From NCBI RefSeq assembly GCF_014649815.1, contig NZ_BMTT01000002.1, forward strand, positions 186,001 to 250,000: DNA of 64,000 nucleotides, written 5' to 3'. Below are positions 1-8,940 of the stretch, one piece after another; positions within the stretch are counted from its first letter, which is position 1; every line of letters starts with the position of its first letter. The position numbers and the translations under genes are program-made. The stretch comes from Streptomyces mutabilis (GTDB taxonomy: Bacteria; Actinomycetota; Actinomycetes; Streptomycetales; Streptomycetaceae). The notes under the pieces are model-generated. The model was not told the origin of the DNA and searched no databases. It saw nothing but the letters and a program-made list of their open reading frames with translations.

Positions 1-219
1 CTCGGCGACCAGCACGGAACCCTCATCCGCCTCGCCCGCGGCGGCACGGGCCACGAGGTCGGTGTTGGTGGACCCGGTGCGCTGCACCACGTCCACCCGC
101 CGCCACAGCCCGCCCTCCCGCACGAGCCCCCGGCGCAGGGCCGTGGTGCCGAGGGGCGGCCGGCTCAGGTCGGACCACCGGTTGTTGCTGGGGGAGCCAG
201 AGGCATCTGGGGGCGTCAT
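1..219 (-). CDS. birA: Biotin--[acetyl-CoA-carboxylase] ligase (BirA), N-terminal part
   Basis: The first 73 codons of a gene that runs off the left edge. It starts at the ATG whose complement is at 217-219 and stays open to base 1. The translation begins MTPPDASGSP and carries GSTNTD at about residues 49-54, the biotin-ligase motif at the start of the catalytic domain, followed by the VLVAE strand that precedes the biotinyl-AMP loop. The protein would attach biotin to the carboxylase alpha subunit encoded at 3858-5630. It is divergent from pccB, so the ligase and its substrate complex sit side by side. There is no N-terminal helix-turn-helix, so it should be a monofunctional ligase rather than a repressor. 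Confidence 0.88.
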   Translation of the reverse strand, partial: MTPPDASGSPSNNRWSDLSRPPLGTTALRRGLVREGGLWRRVDVVQRTGSTNTDLVARAAAGEADEGSVLVAE

Positions 220-333
220 GCAACCCACCCTAGGTGTGGGAAACACCGCACTGCCGATCGGAAGACCCCCTACTACTCTACGAACGAGTAACCGTCCCCC
301 CCCTTTTTTGAGCAGGCAGGGAGCCGCATCCCG

Positions 334-1926
334 ATGTCCGAGCCGGAAGAGCAGCAGCCCGACATCCACACGACCGCGGGCAAGCTCGCGGACCTGAGGC
401 GCCGTATCGAGGAAGCGACGCACGCCGGTTCGGAACGCGCCGTGGAAAAGCAGCACGCCAAGGGCAAGCTGACGGCCCGTGAGCGCATCGGCCTCCTCCT
501 CGACGAGGGCTCCTTCGTCGAGCTCGACGAGTTCGCCCGGCACCGCTCCACCAACTTCGGCCTCGACGCCAACCGCCCTTACGGCGACGGCGTCGTCACC
601 GGCTACGGCACCGTGGACGGCCGCCCGGTCGCCGTCTTCTCCCAGGACTTCACCGTCTTCGGCGGCGCCCTCGGCGAGGTCTACGGCCAGAAGATCGTCA
701 AGGTGATGGACTTCGCGCTGAAGACCGGCTGCCCGGTCATCGGGATCAACGACTCCGGCGGCGCCCGCATCCAGGAGGGCGTGGCCTCCCTGGGGGCGTA
801 CGGCGAGATCTTCCGCCGCAACACCCACGCCTCCGGCGTGATCCCGCAGATCAGCCTGGTCGTCGGCCCGTGCGCGGGCGGCGCGGTCTACTCGCCCGCG
901 ATCACCGACTTCACGGTGATGGTCGACCGGACAAGCCACATGTTCATCACCGGCCCCGACGTCATCAAGACGGTCACCGGCGAGGACGTCGGCTTCGAGG
1001 AGCTGGGCGGCGCCCGCACCCACAACTCCACGTCGGGCGTGGCCCACCACATGGCCGGCGACGAGAAGGACGCCATCGAGTACGTCAAGCAGCTGCTGTC
1101 GTACCTGCCGTCCAACAACCTCTCCGAGCCCCCGGCCTTCCCGGAGGAGGCGGACCTCGAGGTCACGGACGAGGACCGCGAGCTGGACACGATCGTCCCC
1201 GACTCGGCGAACCAGCCGTACGACATGCACGCCGTGATCGAGCACGTCCTCGACGACGCCGAGTTCTTCGAGACGCAGCCGCTGTTCGCGCCGAACATCG
1301 TCACCGGCTTCGGCCGGGTCGAGGGCCGCCCGGTCGGCATCGTCGCCAACCAGCCGATGCAGTTCGCCGGGTGCCTGGACATCACGGCCTCCGAGAAGGC
1401 GGCTCGCTTCGTGCGCACCTGCGACGCCTTCAATGTGCCCGTACTGACCTTCGTGGACGTCCCCGGCTTCCTGCCGGGCGTCGACCAGGAGCACGACGGC
1501 ATCATCCGCCGGGGCGCCAAGCTGATCTACGCCTACGCCGAGGCCACCGTCCCGCTCATCACGGTCATCACCCGCAAGGCCTTCGGCGGCGCCTACGACG
1601 TCATGGGCTCCAAGCACCTGGGCGCCGACCTCAACCTGGCCTGGCCCACCGCCCAGATCGCCGTCATGGGCGCCCAGGGCGCCGTCAACATCCTGCACCG
1701 CCGCGCCATCGCCGACGCGGGTGACGACGCCGAGGCCACCCGCGCCCGCCTGATGCAGGAGTACGAGGACGCCCTCCTCAACCCCTACGTCGCGGCCGAA
1801 CGCGGCTACGTCGACGCGGTGATCATGCCGTCCGACACCCGCCGCCACATCGTCCGCGGCCTGCGTCAGCTGCGCACCAAGCGGGAATCCCTTCCCCCGA
1901 AGAAGCACGGCAACATCCCCCTGTAA
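334..1926 (+). CDS. pccB: Propionyl-CoA carboxylase beta (carboxyltransferase) subunit
   Basis: A 530-residue carboxyltransferase with the two crotonase-like halves of the family. [13 protein letters not shown] and [12 protein letters not shown] form the N-terminal oxyanion site, and VDVPGFLPG and [11 protein letters not shown] the C-terminal site. It transfers carboxyl from carboxybiotin to the acyl-CoA. The residue in the specificity pocket (AYDVM) is Asp422, the same as in S. coelicolor PccB, where Asp favours propionyl-CoA over acetyl-CoA, so methylmalonyl-CoA is the expected product. AGGGAG at 318-323 supports the ATG at 334. pccE follows after 9 bases. The 114-bp gap to birA must hold divergent promoters, but I could not place the boxes. 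Confidence 0.95.
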   Translation: MSEPEEQQPDIHTTAGKLADLRRRIEEATHAGSERAVEKQHAKGKLTARERIGLLLDEGSFVELDEFARHRSTNFGLDANRPYGDGVVTGYGTVDGRPVAVFSQDFTVFGGALGEVYGQKIVKVMDFALKTGCPVIGINDSGGARIQEGVASLGAYGEIFRRNTHASGVIPQISLVVGPCAGGAVYSPAITDFTVMVDRTSHMFITGPDVIKTVTGEDVGFEELGGARTHNSTSGVAHHMAGDEKDAIEYVKQLLSYLPSNNLSEPPAFPEEADLEVTDEDRELDTIVPDSANQPYDMHAVIEHVLDDAEFFETQPLFAPNIVTGFGRVEGRPVGIVANQPMQFAGCLDITASEKAARFVRTCDAFNVPVLTFVDVPGFLPGVDQEHDGIIRRGAKLIYAYAEATVPLITVITRKAFGGAYDVMGSKHLGADLNLAWPTAQIAVMGAQGAVNILHRRAIADAGDDAEATRARLMQEYEDALLNPYVAAERGYVDAVIMPSDTRRHIVRGLRQLRTKRESLPPKKHGNIPL

Positions 1927-1935
1927 GGAGCCGCT

Positions 1936-2142
1936 GTGATCAAGGTCGTACGGGGCAACCCCACCCCGGAGGAGCTGGCCGCCGCCCTGGCGGTGGTCCG
2001 CGCCCGCGCCGCGACGGCGGCCGCCGAGCCGTCCGGCGCCGAGGGCCCGCGCGACGCGTGGTCCGACCCGTCCCGCATCGCGGCGGCCCACCTGCCCCCG
2101 CCGGGCCCGGCGTCGTGGGGCCGCACTTACTGGCCGAGCTGA
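1936..2142 (+). CDS. pccE: Acyl-CoA carboxylase epsilon subunit
   Basis: A 68-residue protein beginning MIKVVRGNPTPEELAAAL, the hallmark of the small epsilon subunits found only in actinobacterial acyl-CoA carboxylases. The N-terminal helix bearing the NPTPEELAA motif is family-typical, and the C-terminus GRTYWPS is a common ending. Known role: it bridges or stabilises the alpha and beta subunits and raises activity. GTG start at 1936 with AAGGAG just upstream and 9 bases after the pccB stop, so it is co-transcribed and probably translationally coupled with pccB. Confidence 0.92.
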   Translation: MIKVVRGNPTPEELAAALAVVRARAATAAAEPSGAEGPRDAWSDPSRIAAAHLPPPGPASWGRTYWPS

Positions 2143-2254
2143 GGCGAACGCCCTCAGGGGCGCGGGAAACCGCGCACGGAGGGACAACGGGGGGGCGCCC
2201 ATCTGAGTACCGCTACTCAGGCGCCCCCTGCCGCCGAAGCCCCACGCTGGTGGC

Positions 2255-2383
2255 ATGCTGTGGTCCGACCCCGAGAACGAGCCGCCCGAGGAACTGCGCG
2301 ACATGCAGGTCATGCTGCGGCGGCTGAGCGTTTTCCTGGCGACGGCCATGGTCCTCGCGATGATCGTGATCGGCCTGAGATGA
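2255..2383 (+). CDS. Small single-pass membrane protein (42 aa)
   Basis: A 42-codon frame (MLWSDPENEPPEEL... to ...MIVIGLR). It has an acidic N-terminus, an amphipathic stretch with RR at 22-23, and one hydrophobic helix at about residues 25-40. It lies between pccE and maf, and I recall a conserved streptomycete family of this appearance at this locus, annotated as a morphogenic membrane protein (MmpB-like). That name is recall, not proven here. CACGCT at 2243-2248 ends 7 bases before the ATG, as in the leaderless genes of this window, although it is a weak -10. Could be a missed gene in many annotations because of its size. Confidence 0.65.
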   Translation: MLWSDPENEPPEELRDMQVMLRRLSVFLATAMVLAMIVIGLR

Positions 2384-2415
2384 GCCGCCCCCGCACCGGT
2401 GGCTAACCTGACCGC

Positions 2416-3036
2416 ATGACCGCTCAGCGCCGCAGGCGACTCGTCCTCGCCTCCCAGTCCCCGGCCCGGCTCGGCCTGCTCCGGCAGGCCGGCCTCGTCC
2501 CCGAAGTACTCGTCAGCGGCGTCGACGAGGACGCCGTCACCGCGCCCACGCCGGCCGAGCTGGCCCTGGCCCTCGCCGAGGCGAAGGCCTCCGTCGTGGC
2601 GGCCAAGCCCGAGGTGCACGGCGCCCTGGTGATCGGTTGCGACTCGGTGCTCGACCTCGACGGGCAGGCCCTCGGCAAGCCGGCGGACGCCGAGGAGGCC
2701 ACCGCCCGCTGGAAGGCGATGCGCGGGCGGGCGGGCACGCTGCAGACCGGCCACTGCGTCTGGGACACCGCCTCCGGCCGCCACGTCGCGGCCACCGCAT
2801 CCACCGTCGTCCACTTCGGCGAGCCGACCGACGAGGAGATCGCCGCCTACGTGGCCTCCGGCGAGCCCCTGTTCGTCGCCGGGGCCTTCACCCTGGACGG
2901 CCGTTCGGCCCCCTTCATCGACGGCATCGAGGGCGACCACGGGAACGTGATCGGCCTCAGCCTGCCCCTGCTCCGGCGGCTGCTGGCCGAGCTGGGGGTC
3001 GGCATCACGGAGTTGTGGGCGCCGGCGGAGGGCTGA
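2416..3036 (+). CDS. maf: Maf-family nucleoside triphosphate pyrophosphatase
   Basis: A 206-residue Maf protein. The start motif [11 protein letters not shown] (residues about 12-22) is the phosphate-binding SxSPR-type loop. GCDSVL at about 75-80 supplies the general-base Asp of the GADTVV motif, followed by GKP. The C-terminus has [10 protein letters not shown], equivalent to the family G-D-xx-NVxGLP end motif. Role: hydrolyses non-canonical or modified NTPs to NMP and pyrophosphate, linked in bacteria to septum control. No ribosome-binding site precedes the ATG. TAACCT at 2404-2409 ends 7 bases before it, so the mRNA is probably leaderless. Its 3' end overlaps the convergent gene at 3005-3565 by 32 bp. 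Confidence 0.88.
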   Translation: MTAQRRRRLVLASQSPARLGLLRQAGLVPEVLVSGVDEDAVTAPTPAELALALAEAKASVVAAKPEVHGALVIGCDSVLDLDGQALGKPADAEEATARWKAMRGRAGTLQTGHCVWDTASGRHVAATASTVVHFGEPTDEEIAAYVASGEPLFVAGAFTLDGRSAPFIDGIEGDHGNVIGLSLPLLRRLLAELGVGITELWAPAEG

Positions 3037-3565
3037 CCGGGGAGCCGTCGCCGGGGGTGCCGTCGTCGGGCCGGACGGCGGCGGCCTCCTCACGGGCGTC
3101 GTAGGTCATCAGCAGGAGCACGACGAGGCCGAGGACGAGGACCATGGCCAGGAAAGCGTGCCACCCGACCAGGCCCCAGGAGAACGCGCCGAGCAGCCCG
3201 TGCACCACGGCCGCGCTGATCAGCAGGATCCGGCCGAGGCCCGCGGGCGCCCGGTCGCGCACCGCCACCAGCAGGGCGACCAGCCCGCACAGCGCGAAGT
3301 AGAGCCCGAAGACGACCCCGCCGATCTTCGAGGACACGGACATCATGTCCGGGTCGAGACCGGCCAGGGACATGTCCTGCCGGTCGACGACGACCGCGAG
3401 GAACCAGTTGAGCGCCGCGACACCGACCGCCTCCGCGAAGAGCAGGACCGCCACGGTCCACGCCACCGGCCTGCGCACTGTCACGGTCCCCACCCACTTT
3501 CGACCGCTGCCGCGCACGGCAGCTGTTACCCCAGGTACGTTCGAGACGTCCAGAACGCTACTCAT
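3005..3565 (-). CDS. Integral membrane protein, four predicted helices
   Basis: About 186 residues if started at the ATG at 3565, with AGG seven bases upstream; a GTG start about 30 codons later (before [10 protein letters not shown]) is also possible. Four hydrophobic segments are visible: [54 protein letters not shown] and [17 protein letters not shown]. The C-terminus is Pro/Gly/Ala-rich and cytoplasmic by the positive-inside rule. The function is unknown; streptomycetes carry a conserved membrane protein between maf and accA2. Convergent with maf, with the last 32 bp overlapping. Confidence 0.72.
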   Translation of the reverse strand: MSSVLDVSNVPGVTAAVRGSGRKWVGTVTVRRPVAWTVAVLLFAEAVGVAALNWFLAVVVDRQDMSLAGLDPDMMSVSSKIGGVVFGLYFALCGLVALLVAVRDRAPAGLGRILLISAAVVHGLLGAFSWGLVGWHAFLAMVLVLGLVVLLLMTYDAREEAAAVRPDDGTPGDGSPVSPPPAPTTP

Positions 3566-3857
3566 GGGTAAACCTGGGGACAAGGGGTCTGCGGCGGGCA
3601 AAGATTCATTGGGCCATTCGTAGGGACTCCACAAAGAAACGGAGTGGCCCGCAGCACCCTCTTACAGAGACCTTGCCCACACCGGGAGGCTAGGGTTTCC
3701 CCGAGGAGTCCTGCGTATCGCGGTACGACGAGGACTTTCGCGGGTCGAGCGGGCCTCGAATCACGCTCCGTGTGGGCAAGCTCACCATTGGGGACGGGTC
3801 GAAGTGCCGTGTCGGCAGTCCCTAAACTCGGCTTGTTTCAAGGAGGGAGCCTCAATC

Positions 3858-5630
3858 GTGCGCAAGGTGCTCATCGCCAACCGTGGCGAAATCGCTGTCC
3901 GCGTGGCCCGGGCCTGCCGGGACGCCGGGATCGCGAGCGTGGCCGTCTACGCGGACCCGGACCGGGACGCTCTGCATGTCCGCGTCGCTGATGAGGCGTT
4001 CGCCCTGGGTGGTGACACCCCCGCCGCCAGCTACCTGGACATCTCCAAGGTCCTCAAGGCCGCGCGGGAGTCCGGTGCGGACGCCGTCCACCCCGGCTAC
4101 GGGTTCCTCTCGGAGAACGCCGAGTTCGCGCAGGCGGTGCTGGACGCGGGTCTGATCTGGATCGGCCCGCCGCCGCAGGCCATCCGTGACCTGGGTGACA
4201 AGGTCGCGGCCAGGCACATCGCCCAGCGGGCCGGTGCCCCGCTGGTCGCGGGCACCCCGGACCCGGTCTCGGGTTCGGAGGAGGTCGTGGCGTTCGCGAA
4301 GGAACACGGCCTGCCGATCGCGATCAAGGCGGCCTTCGGCGGCGGCGGACGCGGCCTCAAGGTCGCCCGCACCCTCGAAGAGGTCCCCGAGCTGTACGAC
4401 TCCGCCGTGCGCGAGGCGGTGGCCGCGTTCGGGCGCGGGGAGTGCTTCGTCGAGCGCTACCTCGACAAGCCCCGGCACGTGGAGACGCAGTGCCTGGCCG
4501 ACCAGCACGGCAACGTGGTCGTCGTCTCCACCCGTGACTGCTCGCTCCAGCGCCGCCACCAGAAGCTGGTGGAGGAGGCCCCGGCGCCGTTCCTGTCCCA
4601 GGAGCAGTTGGCCGAGCTGTACGCGTCGTCGAAGGCGATCCTGAAGGAGGCCGGATACGTCGGCGCCGGCACGGTGGAGTTCCTGGTCGGCGCGGACGGC
4701 ACGATCTCCTTCCTGGAGGTCAACACCCGCCTCCAGGTCGAGCACCCGGTCACCGAGGAAGTCGCCGGCATCGACCTGGTGCGCGAGATGTTCCGCATCG
4801 CCGACGGCGAGAAGCTCGGCTACGACGACCCGGTCCTGCGTGGCCACTCCTTCGAGTTCCGCATCAACGGCGAGGACCCGGGCCGCAACTTCCTCCCGGC
4901 CCCCGGCACGGTGACCACGTTCGCCCCGCCGACCGGCCCGGGCGTCCGCCTGGACGCCGGCGTCGAGTCCGGCAGCGTCATCGGCCCGGCCTGGGACTCC
5001 CTGCTCGCGAAGCTCATCGTCACCGGCCGCACCCGCAAGGAGGCCCTGCAGCGCGCCGCCCGCGCCCTGGAGGAGTTCACCGTGGAGGGCATGGCCACCG
5101 CCATCCCCTTCCACCGCGCGGTCGTCACCGACCCGGCCTTCGCGCCCGAGCTGACCGGTTCCTCCGACCCGTTCACGGTCCACACCCGCTGGATCGAGAC
5201 GGAGTTCGTCAACGAGATCAAGCCGTTCTCCGCCCCCGCCGACGCGGAGGCGGACGAGGACGCGGGCCGCGAGACCGTGGTCGTCGAGGTCGGCGGCAAG
5301 CGCCTGGAGGTCTCCCTCCCGTCCTCGCTCGGCATGTCCCTGGCCCGCACCGGCCTGGCGGCCGGCGCCAAGCCCAAGCGCCGCGCGGCGAAGAAGTCCG
5401 GCCCCGCGGCCTCCGGCGACACCCTCGCCTCGCCCATGCAGGGCACCATCGTCAAGATCGCCGTGGAAGAGGGCCAGGAGGTCCAGGAGGGCGACCTGAT
5501 CGTCGTCCTGGAGGCCATGAAGATGGAACAGCCCATCAACGCCCACAAGGCCGGCACCATCAAGGGCCTCGGCGCCGAGGTCGGCGCTTCCGTCACCTCG
5601 GGTGCCGCGATCTGCGAGATCAAGGACTGA
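3858..5630 (+). CDS. accA2: Acetyl/propionyl-CoA carboxylase alpha subunit (biotin carboxylase + BCCP)
   Basis: A 590-residue alpha subunit with two parts. Biotin carboxylase spans about 1-450: the ANRGEIAVR start, the ATP-grasp glycine loop FGGGGRGLK near 160-168, and [15 protein letters not shown] linker follows, then a biotinyl domain at about 515-590 with EAMKM, where Lys555 is the biotin acceptor. It makes carboxybiotin from ATP and bicarbonate and serves PccB. The GTG at 3858 was chosen because a full AGGAGGGAG Shine-Dalgarno lies at 3841-3849 and the length matches AccA2 of S. coelicolor. A strong intrinsic terminator follows at 5650. The 292-bp upstream gap holds nothing else recognisable. 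Confidence 0.95.
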   Translation: MRKVLIANRGEIAVRVARACRDAGIASVAVYADPDRDALHVRVADEAFALGGDTPAASYLDISKVLKAARESGADAVHPGYGFLSENAEFAQAVLDAGLIWIGPPPQAIRDLGDKVAARHIAQRAGAPLVAGTPDPVSGSEEVVAFAKEHGLPIAIKAAFGGGGRGLKVARTLEEVPELYDSAVREAVAAFGRGECFVERYLDKPRHVETQCLADQHGNVVVVSTRDCSLQRRHQKLVEEAPAPFLSQEQLAELYASSKAILKEAGYVGAGTVEFLVGADGTISFLEVNTRLQVEHPVTEEVAGIDLVREMFRIADGEKLGYDDPVLRGHSFEFRINGEDPGRNFLPAPGTVTTFAPPTGPGVRLDAGVESGSVIGPAWDSLLAKLIVTGRTRKEALQRAARALEEFTVEGMATAIPFHRAVVTDPAFAPELTGSSDPFTVHTRWIETEFVNEIKPFSAPADAEADEDAGRETVVVEVGGKRLEVSLPSSLGMSLARTGLAAGAKPKRRAAKKSGPAASGDTLASPMQGTIVKIAVEEGQEVQEGDLIVVLEAMKMEQPINAHKAGTIKGLGAEVGASVTSGAAICEIKD

Positions 5631-5649
5631 CCACCCGCACCACACGACG

Positions 5650-5697
5650 ACGGGGCGCCCGGCGGACACCGACCACTCGGTCCGCCGGGCGCCCCGT
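5650..5697. terminator. Intrinsic terminator between accA2 and the convergent deoR gene
   Basis: A perfect 18-bp inverted repeat, ACGGGGCGCCCGGCGGAC and its complement, separated by a 12-base loop and placed 19 bases after the accA2 stop. There is no T-run on either side, which is usual for streptomycete terminators. It can serve both convergent genes. Confidence 0.85.
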
Positions 5698-5732
5698 CAT
5701 CGCTGCCGGGGACGCGGCGAACCGTCGGCGGC

Positions 5733-6710
5733 TCAGCGTCGGCGCAGATCCGCGACGCGTGCCCGTTCCGCACCGGCGTTCTGATCGCTCATGGCCGCGG
5801 CCGACCGCAACCCCGCGGCGGCGCCCGGGACCTGACGCCGTGGCCCCGGAAGCGGCACGTCCCGGCGCTGCTGACGCGCCGGGACGGATTCACCCCCGGA
5901 GGCCCCCGAGGACCCCGTCGCACCTCCGGACGCCCCCGCCACGGCGATCTGCACGCCCTGGTCCGCCAGGGCCTGCAGCTCGGTGGCGCAGCGGTCGTCG
6001 TGGGCGGGCGGTTCGTCGGTTACCAGGCGGGTGATCACGTCCGTCGGCACGGTCTGGAACATGGTGTCCGTACCCAGCTTGGAGTGGTCGGCGAGCACCA
6101 CCACCTCGGCGGCCGCCTGCACCAGTGCGCGGTCGACGGAGGCCGAGAGCATGTTGGACGTGGACAGTCCCCGCTCCGCCGTCAGGCCGCTCCCGGACAG
6201 GAAGGCCTTGGACACCCGCAGCCCCTGGAGGGACTGCTCGGCACCCGATCCGACCAGGGCGTAGTTGGACCCCCGGAGTGTGCCTCCGGTCATCACGACC
6301 TCGACCCGGTTGGCGTGGGCGAGGGCCTGGGCCACCAGCAGCGAGTTGGTGACGACGGTCAGCCCGGGCACCCGCGCGAGCCGGCGCGCCAGCTCCTGCG
6401 TCGTGGTCCCCGCCCCCACCACGATGGCCTCGCCCTCTTCGACGAAGCCCGCGGCGAGGTCGGCGACGGCCGTCTTCTCGGCGGTCGCGAGATGTGACTT
6501 CTGCGGAAAGCCGGATTCCCGCGTGAACCCGCCCGGCAATACCGCACCGCCGTGCCGGCGGTCGAGGAGTCCTTCTGCCTCCAGTGCGCGCACGTCCCGC
6601 CGTACGGTCACTTCGGAGGTCTGGACGACGCGGGCGAGCTCACGGAGCGACACGGCTCCGTTCGCTCGCACCATTTCGAGGATCAATTGGCGACGTTCTG
6701 CAGCGAACAC
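5733..6710 (-). CDS. DeoR-family transcriptional regulator
   Basis: 325 residues. An N-terminal DeoR helix-turn-helix occupies about 1-58 (AAERRQLILEMV, then TSEVTVRRDVRALEAEGLL, the family signature). A DeoR C-terminal sugar-phosphate sensor follows at about 75-235 (VGAGTTTQELARRL; VVLADHSKLG). The last 70 or so residues are Gly/Ser/Arg-rich and not part of the fold. GTG at 6710 has no ribosome-binding site, but TACTGT (complement of 6718-6723) ends 8 bases upstream, so the transcript is probably leaderless. Family members respond to phosphorylated sugars. The location next to nucleoside genes makes it a candidate, unproven, for the CTACGCGCGTAG regulator. No copy of that palindrome lies in its own promoter. 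Confidence 0.85.
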   Translation of the reverse strand: MFAAERRQLILEMVRANGAVSLRELARVVQTSEVTVRRDVRALEAEGLLDRRHGGAVLPGGFTRESGFPQKSHLATAEKTAVADLAAGFVEEGEAIVVGAGTTTQELARRLARVPGLTVVTNSLLVAQALAHANRVEVVMTGGTLRGSNYALVGSGAEQSLQGLRVSKAFLSGSGLTAERGLSTSNMLSASVDRALVQAAAEVVVLADHSKLGTDTMFQTVPTDVITRLVTDEPPAHDDRCATELQALADQGVQIAVAGASGGATGSSGASGGESVPARQQRRDVPLPGPRRQVPGAAAGLRSAAAMSDQNAGAERARVADLRRR

Positions 6711-6841
6711 GAAACTGACAGTAACCCCAACGACCGTCTGCTTTCAGCAGTATGCGCCGAATAACAGAAGTTGTTCGCACAGCAGAGGCGGAAGTGGTAT
6801 ACACGCCTACTCCGGCCGCCTATGCCGCCCGCAATGGCCAC

Positions 6842-6865
6842 AACTCCCCGTCACCGACGGGAGTT
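6842..6865 (-). terminator. Stem-loop downstream of lpdA
   Basis: AACTCCCCGTC pairs with GACGGGAGTT with one bulged base and a three-base loop. It lies 25 bases past the end of the minus-strand reductase gene at 6890 and before the deoR promoter, where a terminator is expected. Confidence 0.55.
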
Positions 6866-6889
6866 CGGTTCATGCCGCGACGGCGGGCG

Positions 6890-8338
6890 CTAGCCTTCCC
6901 CGCCGGCCTTGCGCGTGTGCAGCTGCCGCGCCACCTCCGCGATCGACCCCGAAAGGGACGGGTACACGGTGAAGGCGTTCGCGATCTGTTCGACCGTCAG
7001 GTTGTTGTCGACCGCGATCGAGATGGGATGGATGAGTTCCGAGGCGCGCGGCGCCACGACCACACCTCCCACGACGATCTCGGTACCGGGCCGGCAGAAG
7101 ATCTTGACGAAACCGTCCCGGATGCCCTGCATCTTGGCGCGCGGGTTGCGCAGCAGCGGCAGCTTCACCACACGGGCGTCGATCTTGCCGGCGTCGACGT
7201 CGGCCTGCGAGTACCCGACGGTGGCGATCTCGGGATCGGTGAAGACGTTGGCGGAGACGGTCTTCAGGTTCAGCGGCGTGACCGCGTCCCCGAGGAAGTG
7301 GTACATCGCGATCCGCCCCTGCATGGCGGCCACCGAGGCGAGGGCGAAGACGCCGGTGACGTCACCGGCGGCGTACACGCCGGGGGCCGAGGTCCGCGAC
7401 ACCCGGTCGGTGCGGATGTGCCCGGAGTCCTTGAGCTTGACCCCGGCCTCCTCCAGCCCCATCCCCTCGGTGTTGGGAATGGCGCCGACGGCCATCAGGC
7501 AGTGCGACCCGGTGATGACCCGCCCGTCGGCGAGCGTCACCTCCACCCGGTCGCCCACCCGCTTGGCGGACTGGGCCCGGGACCGCGACATGACGTTCAT
7601 CCCGCGCCGCCGGAACACGTCCTCCAGTACGGCGGCGGCGTCGGGGTCCTCACCGGGCAGCACCCGGTCCCGCGACGACACGAGCGTGACCCGCGAGCCG
7701 AGCGCCTGGTAGGCACCGGCGAACTCGGCTCCGGTCACACCGGACCCGACCACGATCAGCTCTTCCGGCAGCTCGTCCAGGTCGTAGACCTGGGTCCAGT
7801 TCAGGATGCGCTCACCGTCGGGCCGCGCGTCCGGCAGCTCGCGAGGGTGACCGCCGGTCGCGATCAGCACCGCGTCAGCGATCAGCGTCTCCTCGCTCCC
7901 GTCGGCGGCCCGCACCACGACCTTCCGCGACCCGTCGAGGGCCTGCATGCCCTCCAGTCGCCCGCGCCCGCGCACCACCCGCGCACCGGCGCGTGTCACG
8001 GAGGCGGTGATGTCGTGCGACTGAGCGAGCGCGAGCCGCTTCACACGCCGATTGACCTTGCCCAGATCGACTCCGACCACCCGGGCGGCCTGCTCCATGG
8101 GCGGGGTGTCGTCGGCGACGATGATCCCCAGCTCCTCGTAGGACGAGTCAAAGGTGGTCATCACCTCAGCCGTGGCGATGAGGGTCTTGGACGGCACGCA
8201 GTCGGTCAGCACCGACGCCCCGCCCAGACCGTCGCAGTCGACGACGGTCACCTCCGCGCCGAGCTGAGCGGCCACCAGCGCCGCTTCGTATCCGCCGGGT
8301 CCGCCACCAATGATCACGATCCGAGTCACGTACTCCAT
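6890..8338 (-). CDS. lpdA: LpdA-type flavoprotein NAD(P)H quinone reductase
   Basis: A 482-residue class I pyridine nucleotide-disulfide oxidoreductase fold: an FAD-binding GGGPGG at 11-16, a second GxGxxG in VVGSGVTGAEFAG, and a C-terminal dimerisation domain. The redox site is altered. The family CxxxxC is reduced to SVLTDCVPSK, so the first Cys is Ser42 and only Cys47 remains. The C-terminal HxHPT catalytic motif reads FTVYPSLSGS, without His. This matches M. tuberculosis LpdA (Rv3303c), which is a quinone reductase and not a lipoamide dehydrogenase, so annotation as dihydrolipoamide dehydrogenase would mislead. Start ATG at 8338; divergent from the gene at 8410. Confidence 0.85.
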   Translation of the reverse strand: MEYVTRIVIIGGGPGGYEAALVAAQLGAEVTVVDCDGLGGASVLTDCVPSKTLIATAEVMTTFDSSYEELGIIVADDTPPMEQAARVVGVDLGKVNRRVKRLALAQSHDITASVTRAGARVVRGRGRLEGMQALDGSRKVVVRAADGSEETLIADAVLIATGGHPRELPDARPDGERILNWTQVYDLDELPEELIVVGSGVTGAEFAGAYQALGSRVTLVSSRDRVLPGEDPDAAAVLEDVFRRRGMNVMSRSRAQSAKRVGDRVEVTLADGRVITGSHCLMAVGAIPNTEGMGLEEAGVKLKDSGHIRTDRVSRTSAPGVYAAGDVTGVFALASVAAMQGRIAMYHFLGDAVTPLNLKTVSANVFTDPEIATVGYSQADVDAGKIDARVVKLPLLRNPRAKMQGIRDGFVKIFCRPGTEIVVGGVVVAPRASELIHPISIAVDNNLTVEQIANAFTVYPSLSGSIAEVARQLHTRKAGGEG

Positions 8339-8409
8339 TCTCCCGCACCCTTCAACGCGGGGCCGCCCGGGGGCGCCGTCGTTACAAGAACGGCGCGTAC
8401 CCTCTCCCC

Positions 8410-8847
8410 ATGTCGCTCTACGCCGCGTACGCCGGCAACCTCGACGCGCGGTTGATGACCCGCCGCGCCCCGCACTCGCCACTGCGCGCGACCGGCTGGC
8501 TGAACGGGTGGCGGCTGACCTTCGGGGGCGAGCACATGGGCTGGGAGGGCGCGCTGGCGACCCTCGTGGAGGACCCGATCTCCCAGGTCTTCGTGTCCCT
8601 GTACGACATCGCCCCGATGGACGAGGACTCCCTCGACCGCTGGGAGGGCGTGGGCCTGGACGTCTACCGCCGCACCCGCGTACGCGTACACACCCTGGAC
8701 GGCGAGGAGAAGGCGTGGACGTACGTCCTGAACGCCTACGAGGGCGGTCTGCCCTCCGCCCGCTACCTGGGCGAGGTGGCGGACGCCGCCGAATCGGCCG
8801 GCGCGCCCCACGACTACGTCATGGAGCTGCGCAAACGCCCCTGTTGA
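8410..8847 (+). CDS. Gamma-glutamylcyclotransferase-like protein
   Basis: 145 residues with the cyclotransferase beta-barrel start YAAYAGNLD (the Y-G-S/N-L substrate loop). WRLTFGG follows, then a region with YDIAPMDEDSLDRWEG that resembles the family's acidic segment, and VYRRTRVRV. Known members cleave gamma-glutamyl amino acids to 5-oxoproline or act on related amides; the substrate here cannot be read from sequence. It is leaderless by inspection: TACCCT at 8398-8403 ends 7 bases before the ATG and no Shine-Dalgarno is present. Divergent from lpdA over 71 bp. Confidence 0.75.
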   Translation: MSLYAAYAGNLDARLMTRRAPHSPLRATGWLNGWRLTFGGEHMGWEGALATLVEDPISQVFVSLYDIAPMDEDSLDRWEGVGLDVYRRTRVRVHTLDGEEKAWTYVLNAYEGGLPSARYLGEVADAAESAGAPHDYVMELRKRPC

Positions 8848-8903
8848 ACGACCTCTCGTCGAAAACGACAAACCAACGATCCGAATCCCGTGACCTCCTT
8901 CAT

Positions 8904-8915
8904 CTACGCGCGTAG
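8904..8915. promoter_or_regulatory. Nucleoside-regulon operator, pnp promoter
   Basis: Perfect palindrome CTACGCGCGTAG. It lies 26 bases before the pnp GTG and 12 bases before a TACCCT -10 box at 8928-8933, so it overlaps the -35 region. The identical 12-mer occurs at the deoC, add and nucleoside ABC transporter promoters in this window. Confidence 0.8.
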
Positions 8916-8940
8916 GCGTAAACCGGCTACCCTCTTCGGC

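Noticed and set aside
3852-5669. A 605-codon open frame antisense to accA2
   Set aside because: High-GC shadow of the carboxylase gene: the translation is Arg/Ala/Gly/Asp-rich with no domain, and accA2 itself has clear motifs and a ribosome-binding site.
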